Of a stretch of DNA of 64,000 nucleotides, positions 42,040-55,949 are shown piece by piece; positions within the stretch are counted from its first letter, which is position 1, and each line of letters starts with the position of its first letter. Location of the stretch: positions 11,953,501 to 12,017,500 of the forward strand of contig NC_092604.1 of assembly GCF_047663525.1 (NCBI RefSeq), in the 5' to 3' direction. Under the pieces are notes generated by a model, which saw nothing but the letters and a program-made list of their open reading frames with translations, ran no database searches and was not told the origin of the DNA. The DNA comes from Anas platyrhynchos (Eukaryota; Chordata; Aves; Anseriformes; Anatidae). The position numbers and the translations under genes are program-made.

Positions 42040-42380
42040 CGGGGGAAATCCGAGTGCTCAGAGTAAAGCTGGGTGCCTGAATTTCCTCCTGGGGATCCTC
42101 CCCGTGCCTCTGCCCTCCAGCTATTCTCAAATGCAGTTGATATTCGTAACAAGCTAACACAAGGCCAGTTAAACAAGGTATGCAAATCCTTCTCAGATGC
42201 TCATAGCGCAGGGAAGATTTCTAGAAAAGGAAGTTTCACTATCAGGATAAGGCAAGTTTACACCGAAATCACATGCTGCAACCACATGGACTATGATTCA
42301 GTCAGAAGAGACTTTCAGATGCAAATCTCTTAGTTCTTCCCTGTGAAAGAAATTTGGGAAATACCACTGGGGGGGACTCC
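42040..42380. promoter_or_regulatory. candidate kB-site cluster upstream of TRAF1
   Basis: GGGGGACTCC at 42371-42380 fits the GGGRNNYYCC consensus fully. GGGAAATACC at 42356-42365 and GGGGAAATCC at about 42042-42051 each differ by one base. All lie 0.4-0.75 kb upstream of the proposed TRAF1 first exon. TRAF1 is a known NF-kB target in mammals, so the cluster is plausible, but such short motifs also occur by chance. Confidence 0.35.
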
Positions 42381-42734
42381 TAGCTGACAACTAAAGGCAA
42401 AAAGAGGAGCTGGTGCCCTAGACGCTTCGCTTGGTTTGCATCCAGGTAGCTTATGCCAGCCTGCAAGGTTACTTATCAGTGAGTGTCCAACTGAGCTCTG
42501 ATACCTCCCTAAGTGCCACATGTGGAATAGCTGCCCTGGGTGATTGTCTGCCCCACATAATTGCAGATTACCAAATATAAAGCTAACCAGAGCTGTATTA
42601 AATAATAGCTTGGAAAGTGGGGATATTCTGGGAACAAGGGAGAGCCCTCATTACGTAAGTGAACGCTGTAGTGCTTTGTTGCACTGCTAGAAGAAACATT
42701 GGAATTAATTCCTGAACTTTTTTTTTCTCCTCAC

Positions 42735-42762
42735 ATTGTTATGAATACATATTCATAACAAT
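42735..42762. repeat. 28-base near-perfect palindrome
   Basis: A 13-base arm (ATTGTTATGAATA, 42735-42747) is followed by two bases and then its exact reverse complement (42750-42762). It can form a hairpin or bind a dimeric protein. It lies about 1.1 kb upstream of the TRAF1 first exon, in AT-rich DNA. Confidence 0.9.
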
Positions 42763-42822
42763 ATTCATGTGTTTTCACAAAGAAAAAAGGAATATTCATC
42801 AACTCTGCTCACACAGCTGTGT

Positions 42823-42832
42823 GTGACTCAGC
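42823..42832. promoter_or_regulatory. AP-1 / antioxidant-response-like element
   Basis: GTGACTCAGC contains TGACTCA (AP-1) and fits the RTGACnnnGC form bound by NF-E2/NRF2 with small MAF partners. It is 60 bases from the palindrome at 42735. The evidence is motif only. Confidence 0.3.
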
Positions 42833-45800
42833 TTGTTTGCCTGGCTGATATAGCAACATGTATTCATTTCCATGTGTTCCCTTACTGCGCGCATGCTGGG
42901 TTTAGTGAAGATTTCCCAGCAAAGAATTCCATTAAACTTCTACATTTTGTCTCAAAAGGACAACGTCAAGCAAAAGAGGAATAAACAAAGCATTTTTTGA
43001 GACTGCAGAAGGGCAACTTAATTTTAAAAAATATATACGTCCAAGAAAATAACTCTAAAAAGATGGCCAGGTCCAGGGATAGGATATATATTTATCCTTT
43101 ATAGGGCTGATATACCAGATATGTATATGCACACAGGAAAAAAATAATCTTATAACTATGCAGTACTGTGAGGATACTATAAGCACCAAGCCTGTCACTA
43201 TTTGCAGAACAGAGGCTAACAAAACCTGTTACCAAGAAAAAAAAAAAAAATCAAAATGATTGAGATAGCAAATTTTATTTTCAATCATCTTTGTGGTTAA
43301 TTGAAAATAACAGGAAGTATTAAAGATATACTCAGAACACAAGAGATGTACATGGCATCCCTATGAAGGGCAGATAGCTGCTCAGTTTTCTTTACCGTTT
43401 CAGGCTCTGCTGTCTGTAACACAGCATACTTCAGCTCATTTGCTGCACGGGCAGGATCTTTTCACAGCTGTATACTAGCACATTCATGGGACTTGGAGAC
43501 AGAGAATGACCATCTTCTGATGCCTAGCATTTTTAATAATAGAAGTCCCATTCTTGGAAGCATTATCTAAGAAGTTTCCTATGTTTACGTTCACGATTTC
43601 TTTCACCCTGTTTTATTTAATAAAATCATTTGTGGGCCAAATACTATTTTCAGTTCCACCCTGTAGCCTCACTGGAATCAGGATGCAAGACTGTTTCCAA
43701 GAAAATAATCTGATCCTTCACTTTGTCAAAAAAGTGACTTTGTTATTATTATTATTGTTTAAGGTTTTAATGGTTTAAATATGATGATGCAAAGGAAATT
43801 GTCATTAGAGAGAAGAAAACATAGGTCTGATGGAGCCAACTGCCATGAGTTTGTTTTAGAGTATCCTTCTGGCTTATTGCCACACATCACTGGAGTGTCG
43901 TTGGATAAACCACTAGCCAAGTGAATGCTTCCACCTTCCAATCTGCAAAGAGGGAGCACCATTTGTTTCCTTTTGTAAACCACTTAGATCTCACCAGATG
44001 AAAAGCATCACGTGCAGTTTAGTAATGCTGTCACAGCACAAGAAAATGGCTCGTTTAGCAGTGTGGGTGTACAATTACTTGTGTATGCGCCATAGTACCT
44101 GCACGTGTAACCTCTTTAACAGCTAGGATGTTAATAAGATTTGGCAATAAGATTGTGGAAGAGGAACATGATGTCAGTTCTATTAAAGTTATTTTTAAGA
44201 CTTCCAATTTAAATATCAAGATCCACTTATGTGAGTAGGAAGACTTGCCCTATTAATACTTTCAGAATCACATGTAATGTCTTTTCATTTCCACTTCCTT
44301 CTCTTTACTTCTCTATGCTGCAAATGTATTTGTAGATGCTCTGAATGCAGAGTCATCAAGGGCCCGTATTAACTAACGAGTCTGTGTGGAAAGTGTGATC
44401 TGGCTTAGTTTGTAGGGCTTGAAATATTTGCTTTCATTGCTTTATAATTAGGGCTGCTAAAAGTCATGGCAAGTTAATCTGGCACAGACAGTTTCTACCA
44501 GGATGTGAGCTAATCTTTCAAGAAGTTTTAAAAATAGCTCTGGACGTGGCATTTTTAAGCTTTCAGAATACGGAGAGGTGCAAGTTAATCATTTCAGAAA
44601 GACTGATGTTACACCCATGGGACAGTATCTGTTTCGGGATGAAGGGGCACTGTGTGCCACTAACCTACAAGGCCTCCTTTCTGTGCAGTTAGCTCACTCC
44701 TTCACTTCAGCCTTGAGAGTTCTCAAAAGTATTACACCTCTATCTTAAAAGGTGCTGAATTACAGAAAGAAACTAAAGATAAGTTTTTGGTACTTTCCAA
44801 ACTAGAGATATTTCCTCTGGTAAATTTCCCCCATATGAGATCAGTTAACCAAAAACAGGATGTGGCTCAGAGAGAGACCAAAATTTGAAGCTTAACTTCA
44901 TTGTAGAGCCATTTCACCAATGCTAGCATTGCAGAGCACTGTGTTACTATTTAAGGTGAATGATCACTTACACATCCCAGAAAACAAAAAAAGATCATAG
45001 GGAATATATTTGATTTCAGTATTTTCCTTTTGAAGGCATCCCTGAGCTTGAGCTTTTTAATTAAACAGTTATTAGTGTATTTACAAATGGAATTTAGGCT
45101 CAGATGCTATCTGTTTTAAGTGCAAGCAGTATTTTCAGGGCTGAGAATCTCATTTCAGACAGAAAAAAAAAATGCTGCAGATAGGGGTGTCTCACTCAGT
45201 GAAAACACAATTTTCAGTTAGTATAAATGATCTGGAAATGTGTATGTGTTCTAGGAACCCTGAAAAACTGGTAAAACACAGGAATGAAAACTTGTTAATA
45301 AAGAAGATCCAGCCCTGGTGAGATGCAGTACTTCCAGGAACTGGAGCTGAGTGCTCCAAGTCAAGATCCCTGGCTGTCCATAACACTGATACTAGTTTGT
45401 TCTTTATCTTCTATGCTATTAATTCTTTCCAGACTTTAGCAACCCACGCAGTAGGAGTACAACAAAGTTGTAAAATTTCATCAATTTATCTTCAAGACTT
45501 TCAAATAAAAACATGAAGAGTCGTGAAATTTGATTTATTGTTATTCTCAGCAAACTTGACAGCTTTGCCACAATTCAATCTTGTCTCCAATAAAAGATTT
45601 TAAATGTTTTTCTTGTATCTGCCTGAGCCCACTACCAGTTTAAGCTCTGCTTCATTATGGTGATATCCTGAGGACCTAGTCCAACTCATATTACAGGAGA
45701 TGGAAAGTTTCCCATTAAATTCCATAAAAGCTGGACTGTAATCCTCAAAGAGACATTGGGAATCATTTTTTTTTCCTTTATCCCCACTCTGCCTCAAAAT

Positions 45801-48800
45801 TTTTCCAGATCATATTCTTTGTAGCATAGTATTATCATCAGCTTCCTAGTAGTTCTAGTACTTTTTTTTTTTTTTCTCCAAACAATAGATGTTCTGGAAT
45901 AACTCTTCAGCATTTGTCAGGAAAAAAAAAAAAAAAAGAACTACCCATAAAATTGGGCATTATACAAGCCAAGGAATCCCATTGAACAGAAAAGGGTAGA
46001 AAAATGTTTCTCTTCTTGTCCCTGATAGTTTCCTGTAAGCAATACTACTTCAGCATAAAAACATCATGAAAAGATTACTGAGCCTGATATTAGGCAACCT
46101 AATTATGCAGGCCTCTTTTACATTACGAAGCTTCATGGTGGTATACCTGTCTCAGTCACTACGTTTCTGCAGCGGGACAGACGGCGGGTATAGATGTGTG
46201 AAGCTGACATGGAACAGTTTATGACAGTTTCATTAGATTAAGCTCTGCTTTCTGTTGCAGCCTGTCTACATCAAGGGCTTATGCTGGTACTTGTGGTTTT
46301 GCTTCTGTTTCTCTTAACATACACAGAGTCTGATCTAAACTGGAAAATTCTTAGCTGCTTATTTCCATTCTTACTGCTTTGGAGAGAACTCTGGGAATGG
46401 GAGCTGTGCCCAGCGGGAAGCCTGCCAAAACACTCTTCCAATGCTCTGGATGTAACATGAAAAAACAAAGCTAAGATTCAACATCTTTTGACTATAAAGC
46501 AGCTGGCAAAATGTGGATACGCTATTGATAGCTCAGTTCACTTGTACAGTGTGTTACAGAAACTATATAATTATCAGAAAATGTGGTATATTTGAGTGGG
46601 ACTAATTAGTGGAAAAAAAAACGTGTTTTTTTTTTTTTCTTTCTTGTTAAAGAAGAGATTTCTTTAATAATGTCTTCATTAATTTGCATTAATGAGAGGA
46701 ATAGAGGGAATATTGGAGACTATGGTAAATTTTCCGTAACCCTGCCAGAAGTTACTCATTTTGTTAATAAGAGCACCCTCATCCTAAAAGATGATCTTTA
46801 TACATGTAATAGAAGCAGAAAGAGACTTACTATTCACTAATTTGCATTTCTCTTCCACTGAGACCATAATTAACTTTGCTGTTGGAAAGTGACTAACAGC
46901 ACGAGGCTTATTTTTGCAATAGCATTTTTCAGCATGGTTCATAAACCTGAATAATTTCTATACCACCACTTACAATGTCTATTTGTGCCTGTATTTTATA
47001 GGCAAGAAACCTGGGGAACACAAAATTTCCAAGCTTTATCCAAGGTTTCACACTAGGAAAATGGTATTCTACAGAGAAGCAAACCTCCCATCTAAACACT
47101 GCTGCAGAAAGAAAACTCCTGAGCGTTCACAAAACAAAATGTCTTTAAAGAGAAATCTAAAAGAGAAAGAAAATTATATTGTAAACAGAGGAGACGCCTG
47201 AATGAAAGAGTAAAGTTGGAAGTGGGAGAAAGCCGGCTAAGAGAAAGACAGGTCTATATTCTGAACAGACAGAGGCAAGCAGGCTTAGCGCTTAAATTCT
47301 GGAATAGAAAGAGTCCTCTCATGAAGCCAAGTATCTTGGCAGCTTTGCCAGAGATGGGACTCCAAAATCACATCATCACATACAAGTTCCCAGCAGCGTC
47401 CTTGGAATTCAGCCAAGAAAACAAACCTTGAAACTCTCTGTCGAATATATGCATCACAAATTGGATGTTGAAACCCCACAGCAAGTGAATGGGGCACAAA
47501 GTGATTAGGAAATGAATGCTCCCATCTGTTCACGCTCAGTAACAATGGGTCATCCTGGAAGAAATTGCAGATTGGTTTCTTAGTGCAATGGTTCAGAATT
47601 GTGAAAGTTTTCACAAGCTGAAGTTGAATTTTCTTTGTGACAAGATACATACAGGATGGAAATTCAGCATTTTTTAATCTGTTTATCTAAAATCACATCT
47701 CAAATTTTCCATTACCATGATTTTTTTTTAATTTTTTTTTGCTTCAAAGCCCAGGCCTGGCCAGCAGAGCCCTGAGCTGGACTGCCCTCTGCCTCGCCCC
47801 AGAGCAGTTCTGTTCAGAACTGGACACCAAAATCAGCTGGGGCATTGCTTATCCAGGGCAAATGGCCAACAGACACAATGAAGTGATGCACAGTAGCACA
47901 GGTTTCTAAGAACTTGCTTTAAATTCACATGGGTTTAGGAACCTTCCCAAGTTTCTGGTATTAATCCATTTTACTCCTTTAAATTGCATCAGAGATTAAT
48001 TTGACCCCTCAAGTTTCCATGGGAAGTTTTTGATCCTAGCTCAGTTTTGAGATTCCTGACCAAAACAGAAGCTTGGCTGATCCTGCCAGGCTTCTTCAGT
48101 GCCATACAGACACTGTGAAATGGTGAAGTTATTAGCTTTGATAGGAAGCCACAAGTGACACTAGGGACATAAAGAAGATTCCCCCATCAGCCTGGGTTGA
48201 ACAGTTTTACATAACCACAAGCTCGGTGAGGTTCATGGACACCGAAGTTTGAAATACTGAAAATATTGAAAACATTGACAATATATCTCTGTCTGCATGT
48301 ATTTGGTGCAGAGGAAAACAGGCACTGCCTTTTCAGTCACTATGTACACAAAGAGGTTCATCCCAGGAGCTGAAATCTTTGCCACAAATATATCTCCAGA
48401 TTTCTCTTGTCAATGGGAGTAAATGCTTGTACAAGAGCCTGAGCACCCTGGGCAGCTCAAAATGAGCCATGCCGAGGTGGCAGCAGTCAGTATGCCCTTC
48501 CCTGCCCCTCCTGCCCCTGCTGTGAGCAAGAGCAGCACTTTCACTAGCTGACTTCCACCCAAAGATCCCAAAGCACTTTGCAAATATTAACAAATGGTAC
48601 CTCTGCCAAGGTACATTTCCATGTAGCACGGAAAAAGGAGATACATAAGAAAGCTGAAAGTCCACAGGCTTCAAAATAACTTCTCGTACCTAGTGTACAG
48701 GCTCGGGTGCTCAGTTAAAGGCATGTGCAACTTGGTGTTCTTGAGTGTTGAGAATTTGTACCCTAAATTGAAGTAGAAGTGTAGATGTTCAACACCTGTG

Positions 48801-51800
48801 AAAAGTGGGTCCACAGAGTCAATTCTTCAGAGAGTCCAAAGTCTAGAGTAATTATTACCTCAGATGGTACTCTAAAACTGTTGCTGCACATGGCGTGATG
48901 CATGTTTGGTGAAAGTTTAGTGAAATTCAGGACCAAAATGGACCTCCTGACTTTCAGTTCCCTTTCAAAAGTATTTATCTAGAGGTCAACCCACATTTGC
49001 ACTGAAAGAAACTACAAATGCTACTTAATTCCTCAGTATGTACTGTTCTAATATAACAAAACTAACTGGAGCTAGAAACAAAATACCTTTCAATATCACA
49101 AAGACTGGTGGCTCCAAACTTTGGGAATTACAGGAACAGTGGAAACGAATACCTATTCCTACCTAGCTGTCAGTGCATGTGTCTGAATATTTTCTAGGAC
49201 CCTGCAGCAGTAAGCTTTTGTGGAAAATTTTATGATTTGGGCAGTGAAAATGACATTTTTATGGCATATTGCTTTTTATAAATAATGAAGGAAAACTGGC
49301 TAATCAGACTCTGGCAGAGACAGACAATACAGGCACGTAGTAAGTGCAACTCTTCAGTTACAGCTGCAGTTTATGCCCAGTCTGTCAGCAGAACTAACAT
49401 TTATGTCTATACATTGTAAATCACCTTTCAGCAGGTATAAACTGGCATAGAGAAATGTGAATCTCTATGTGTGTGCGGGTGAGATGTTTATAAAATATTT
49501 TCTCTTTGATTTTTATTTTTTTTTTGTGAATTGGTAAAAGAAATACTACATCTACAGAACTGGATATCAAGTATAAAAAGTATAGCTTCTCCAAAATAAT
49601 TGTAACACTGATTTGCGTTAGCCAAGGATGTGCTCTATAGCCTCACAGTATAAATTGCAGAGAACGTATAATAGCCAGTGGAAAGAATGCGCTGTTGAGG
49701 TTACTCTTGTAAAGCCAAATTAGACAATACAAGTCCATGACAGGGCTCCTCGAAACCAGCTTGCAGTGTACTACATCCAAACTCTAAGCCTCTCTCTGTT
49801 TCTTTTGGAGAACTTTTTACCGGCGCCAGCGGGGCTGCTGTCATTAAGAGAAAACTGATTTTCCATTGTAAACCCCAATTTTTGTCGTTGTCTCAGCTGT
49901 TTTTAAAGTGCATCAAATATAAATTTTGATTGCTTTCCTTAAGATAGAAATTGACAGCTTAGTTATCAAGTAGCACATAAAGGAAGCATAGTCTGAACCA
50001 CAGCACCTGAGGGATAATCTGCATTTCATGGCTTCTAGCACGGGTACATACAACTACTTTATGAATAACCACCTGTGTGTAACAGATACTTCCTGGGATA
50101 GAAAAGAAAGGGCTGAATACAGAAACCTTTAATCAAGATTTCTCTGCTATTGTTTTCTAAACTTGAATGTTCTTTTCATGAAAGTTGTGGGGTTTAATTC
50201 CTTACAGCGTTTTCCAGGAAATCGGTTGCTGCTTAAACACGTATCCAAATTCCAAGTTCATTCAGAATTTGAAAAGCAAAATTTAACACAAGCAATGGAA
50301 TTTTGTAATGACCCAGCAATTGGCAAAACCAAACTCTTGGTTCCCAGGAGAATGAAAGAGCCAAACCCAGATATTTCTCCTAATTAGAGGTGAAAACATT
50401 ATTAAATATCTTAAAAATTGAAAGCATATGTAGCTCCTATAAGGTGGTTTTTTTACTGGAAAATAACTGATGGCCATGCCAAATTTCAGTGTGTTCTCGT
50501 GTAAGAATTCAGCGGGAGATTAAGAACACATTTTGCTAGGAGACATGCGTAAACACTAACATTTACATAGACTGTAAATAAGGCTCTGTAGGTAGGGTCA
50601 AATGAGAACTCGCAATGGATGAACACCAAGTTGGCAGCCCTCAGAAAGAGAATGATTTTTTAAATTACAAAATAATATTCACTCAAATGAAAAAATGGAT
50701 TTCCCTAGTATGTGTTCACTCATCTCTTCTGTTCATTTCTACACCCATACTATAAATGAATCTACTGACAGGGTTGTTTGTGGAAAGTTTGAGATTACTT
50801 ATGGAAAGAGATTTTTGAACTTGAAGTCTTACTAAGGATTAGATCCCAGGGTTTTTTATTTCTCCATCCAGTGCAGGATCCCACCTACAGACTCTGAAAA
50901 GAGGCTGTGCCTATATTGAACACTTTTATTGCTATAAAGAGAGATAAATTAATTTCAGTGCAATATCCTGGCTTTTCTTTGCCCAAATACACTGAGGAAA
51001 CACCTCAGCATGATGAAATGAATTATTTCTCCTCTTCCAGATGATTTCAGATTGTGTTTACTGTCATAACAAAATAAAAATGATGTGATAACTTGGACTT
51101 GCATCTTATAGGCTCACATAAGCAATTCTGTTTTTCACCTGGTATTTAACATGATATGTTTTAAAGTCAGGGAGGAAAGAATGATGACAATCACTTAAAT
51201 ATAAAAAGTGACAGCTTTATACAGGGACTTAGCATTCCTCTCCTAAAACTGTAGGGTATTCCTAACTCAAAAGAGTTCTGACAGAGCACTGATCTGGCTC
51301 AGGCTACTTAGGCTTTCTGATATATCCAGAAAGTTGTATTCACAGATCATTTCTGCACTGCTAGTAAAGCAACAGCCAGAGAATGGCACCATTTGGCTCT
51401 CTTCCTAAATTAGTCACAGTAGTTAGATGCAGCACAGCAGCTTTCATGACCAGACCTAAAAAGTGAATGTTTCATGTGTCACTGTGCATAATAGGGTGGA
51501 ATTGGTCTGTTCAATCATTTATTAGCTTGGATCAATTAGACAAATTTCTGGTTGCAATGAAGAGGGAAATCATTTTGTTGCACTCATCTATCTAGAAAAA
51601 TCAATGAAATAGAAATGGAAACTTATGGAAAAATACTTAAATAAAGAACTTAAAGGCTTATTTAGTAATAACCCTTACAGTTGTTATCTCTGGAATTCAT
51701 CTAATTCATGTCTTACATATCTGCCAAGAGTATTCAAGGAGAATCACGTTAGAATGCCATCTGGTGAATTTTCTTATTCAGAGACTGATCTGGGAAATGT

Positions 51801-54800
51801 ATTAAAAAGGAACAAAAGTATAATGACCAAACTCATTTCACTGACTTCAGTGGGCCCTACTTTTAGAGATTATCTGTGCATATCACTAGAATCAACTCTG
51901 AAGTTCATTCTGGAGACTACTTCAACTGTAACATGCTATTATGCCAATAAATGAATTTTAGAAAAAGCCTGTTTACACATGGCCCTTGGCATCTTGCCAG
52001 AACTGACAGACTCCAGGTTAGCCATCGCTGTTCTAAGAGAAGTGAGAATAAATTTGGATGGAGTACAAAGCTCTCTGGACAAGTGCATTAATATGGAGGC
52101 AGACCAGTAAGCTCACATAGGGACACTGGACTCAGGATAGAATACAAAAGTATAGTAGCCAAACGCATGTTTCTCTAGAACCACTAAAGCTATTAGCCTA
52201 TGACTCAAAGCCTGGAACATTTGGAGACTTGCACACCATGTATATAAACAACCAAGGAATAGAAAAACACTGTGTACAATTCAGATATAAAAGGGCCTTT
52301 CTGATGTCCAGAATCCCCAGTAAGTACAGAATGTGTTTTGAAATAATTTCCATTTCATAATACAGATGAGTCATCTAAGCAGTGATTTTTCCAGGAATTT
52401 CTATTTTTTCTGAGATTAATCCTGTGAGTTGCTGCGTACCTCAGGGCTCTCTGACTGCAAATCACTAAGATTAGCATGGCAGTAGATTCTAAAATCAATC
52501 CCGTGCTACTTCCATTTTTTCCTGTCTTACTGATTAGATCCAATGGAATTTTCCTGTGTCAAATAGATGAAGAAATAGATGTACCTTTCCCCCATGGTTT
52601 TCATATGAAAGCCAGGCAATGCCACATGAGAAAGATAAATCTTTCAACATCAGTATGTACATATGTACACAAACCTCCATACTGCACATGGTTAAATGTC
52701 TAAATACACACACACATAAAATACACATTTAAAATATTTTGGCAATCTTGTAATGATCTCTATCTAATGGGTAGATAATACTGGATAGAAGCAGCAACAA
52801 CAAATAAGATTGAAGATAATTATCAAGTCAGTCGATTTAAAAAAAATAAGTGTAGCATTTTTATACAGTAATTTAATTTGTTAGATCTTCAGGAACAATA
52901 CAAACTCTATGGGGTCTGTCTCACTGAAATAATCAATAGAATTGAAATTTCACAAGTCATGTCTGAAAACAAGACGTGCTCCTTGTCATGTAAAGCTTTT
53001 ATGTAAAGTACAGTTCAGAAGTAAAAATGCTTACAGGCAGACTGCCTAAACAACCTCACTGAGCATTTAAGTGTACTTCACTCTGCAGTTTATATCCAGA
53101 TATTATTGGATAGTGTTATCTTATGCTTCTTAGAAAAGTTTAGAAGATTAAAAAAGTACTCACAGAGCCAAAATTAAAAAGTGCATCTGTGACCTTCTTC
53201 TTTCCACATATTAATCACTCTGGACTGAAGATACTCCTAAGAGAGAGGAAAAACTGTGATGTTGAAGTTCTTGGCCATGCTGCTTTTGGGCAACTAGTCA
53301 ATAAAAATACAAATATGTGCAACTGTACTTTGTATCAAATTATTTTCTCAGTTTTACTGGGAACTAAGCTGATTTGTGCCAGCAGCTGTGAGAATGTAAT
53401 GTAATTTGGCCCTTCATCTGCCACTTTCCTGGAGGCAAGGCAGGCTTTTTAACTGTCCAATTCAGTCATCAAGTGCCAAAATAGCATTTGTTGTAAATCT
53501 ACCAATCTACCTATGTTGCAGTAGACATTGGTTCAGTCTACTATGTTTTAAAATACAAATGAATGGCACAAATATTATTTGGGAACTCTTTTTTTTTATT
53601 ATTTTGGACAAGAACATAGAGAGTATAAATATAGCACTAGTTAACATCAGGAAAAGACAATGGAACATCCACAAAGAGGTATTCCAGAGAAAAGTGTAAA
53701 AAAGGAAAACCTAAGGAATAAAACTTTTGTTTTTTTTACTTTTTTTTTCTTTTTTTTTTTTTTTTTCTGCACAGACAGTAGATGAACTGGCTGCTTTCAT
53801 TTGCAAAGTCATACAAACATAATTTTATAACAGCAGACAAAGATTATCCACAGCAGAAGAGGAAGACATTCTCCACACATATGCAACCTCTGACTTGTCC
53901 GCTGTGACAGAGAAGAAGGCGACCACTGCAATGTGCAATAGCCACTAGATGTAAGGATAAAGCCATCTGAACAGTGCAGGTTTTGCAAATATTGTGTAAA
54001 CATCCCATCTAAAGTCAGTGCAGTTTTGTTTGCAGTGACTGATGTGTACCTTATGAATATAGAATTACCTTAATAACAAGATGACACAGGACAGACAGGT
54101 ACCTGTGCTGGATTCTGCAGAAACATTTTGCACGGAGGACAAACGTATACGTTAGAAGAAGCATTATTCCTATCCTTTTCCATGGCTTATGCACTAATCC
54201 TTAGGCACTTACGCACCATATCTTCCAAACACAGAGGTGTTGTAGCATGTTCTCTTATGAAGATAAACAGAAAACTTTGCGTTTCCCCCAAAAATACAGT
54301 CTCAGGGGAGCTGCCTCAGAATCTTGTTCGTGTAAATCCTCCAGTGCTCCAGGTTTACAGCAGAATTAGAGATTTCAAGACTGAAGAGACAGGCTGATGG
54401 AGGGTAAGAGTAAAATGAAAGCATTACAAAGACTTGATATGCTGAACTCCTACTGGTTTAGAAACAGGCTGCCCTTTTATGGCTTTTTGTTTTATTATTT
54501 TTCATTTCCCTAATTTTTGTTCCCCATATCTACTTCATACAGGTTATATTAGTTTACATGCTGCTTCCCTGGTCTGCTACCGCACATATTTTGCTTCCAG
54601 TATTTTTTAGCATTGCAAGATTTCTTCATGCAAAAGAATTACTTTAGGCATCCCTACTTGTACTTTTACATTTCTTTTAGTGGAAGGCTAATAATTCTGA
54701 GAAATTCACAGTGCCATTATCAGTACAATATACCCAGTGGTAAGAACCTTTTGAAGTGAGCTGACCTTATAAAATTAAACCGCAGCGTAGCCTAGTCTGT

Positions 54801-55901
54801 TGAAATATCACAAAGCGTATATGCTAAAATCATAGAATCTAGGAAATTCTAATATGAAGAAATCTCCTGCTTGATACAAATGTTTTAATTTGTAGCTTAA
54901 GTTTCACTCAGTACATGCTACCATGTACATGCACTTGCTAGACAATGCCCAGGTTAGTTTGGGGAAAGGAGGACTTTCTCAGGCTGAATTCTGAATTTCC
55001 TTATTTCTGTGGTTTTAAACTGCATTTATTTGATTATCTCTCTAAAAGGCAGGAAGCAGCACTGAAGTACATTTCCTATTCTCAGTTCTCACATACTGCA
55101 TTTCTCCATGGGGAGTAATTTTGCTATCCTTAAAATGCATGCAGCATCCTGACCAACTGGCTGTATCGCTGCTTGCAGACACTCATGCTCAAAACTCTGT
55201 GCTGGTCAGAGGATACTTTGCACCCTCTTTATCACACAGTCCTGAATATGAAACCATCTCCATCAAATCTAAAATTTGGCCAAGAATCTGAGAGATTATG
55301 GGGTGGCTAAGGTACTTCTTTTTTTTTTCATTCACTAGGCATTTTCAGTAATTGAACATTTGAAAAATGTCTTTCAGAAGTTCTTTTTAGGACATGAGGG
55401 GGTAACATACTAATGTTTATAGGACCTACATTAAAACTATGTTCTTGCGCTCCCTCTACTGTTTCTGTCAGAGTGGCAATCTGGGAGTGTTTCAAAAGCT
55501 GTGTATATTCCTTTGTATAAGACATAATGCCTAAATTAAAAAAGGGGAGCAATTTCTTCTGGCAAAATATTTTCAAAAATTAAGAAGCATAGTGAAAAAA
55601 ACAAGTACAAACTGTACTATCTATCTGGAAAATAAGCTTTTATGCACGATTCAATGCCATGGTCATAGCTGGGAAGTCTGTTCCATTAAGAATACTAGCA
55701 AAGTATAATTCCATGTGAGTTTTAAATATTATTGTAATACAAGTTATAGTATTGTGACTTATTATCATAATTGCTCAAACAAGTCTTACCAAGACTGCAG
55801 GGTTTATATCCAAAATGTGGTCTTCCTAAAAGAGAACCTGTGAACAGTTTTTAAAATAATATATTTTCTCTACACAGATGAATAACATACCAATGCTATC
55901 A

Positions 55902-55949
55902 GAAAAAAAAACAAAAAACAAAAAACAACAACAACAAAAAACAACAACC
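55902..55949. repeat. (CAAAA)n/(CAA)n simple repeat
   Basis: An A run breaks into CAAAAAA and then CAA units. It is a simple repeat, and the open frame over it is Lys/Gln/Thr low complexity. Confidence 0.9.
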
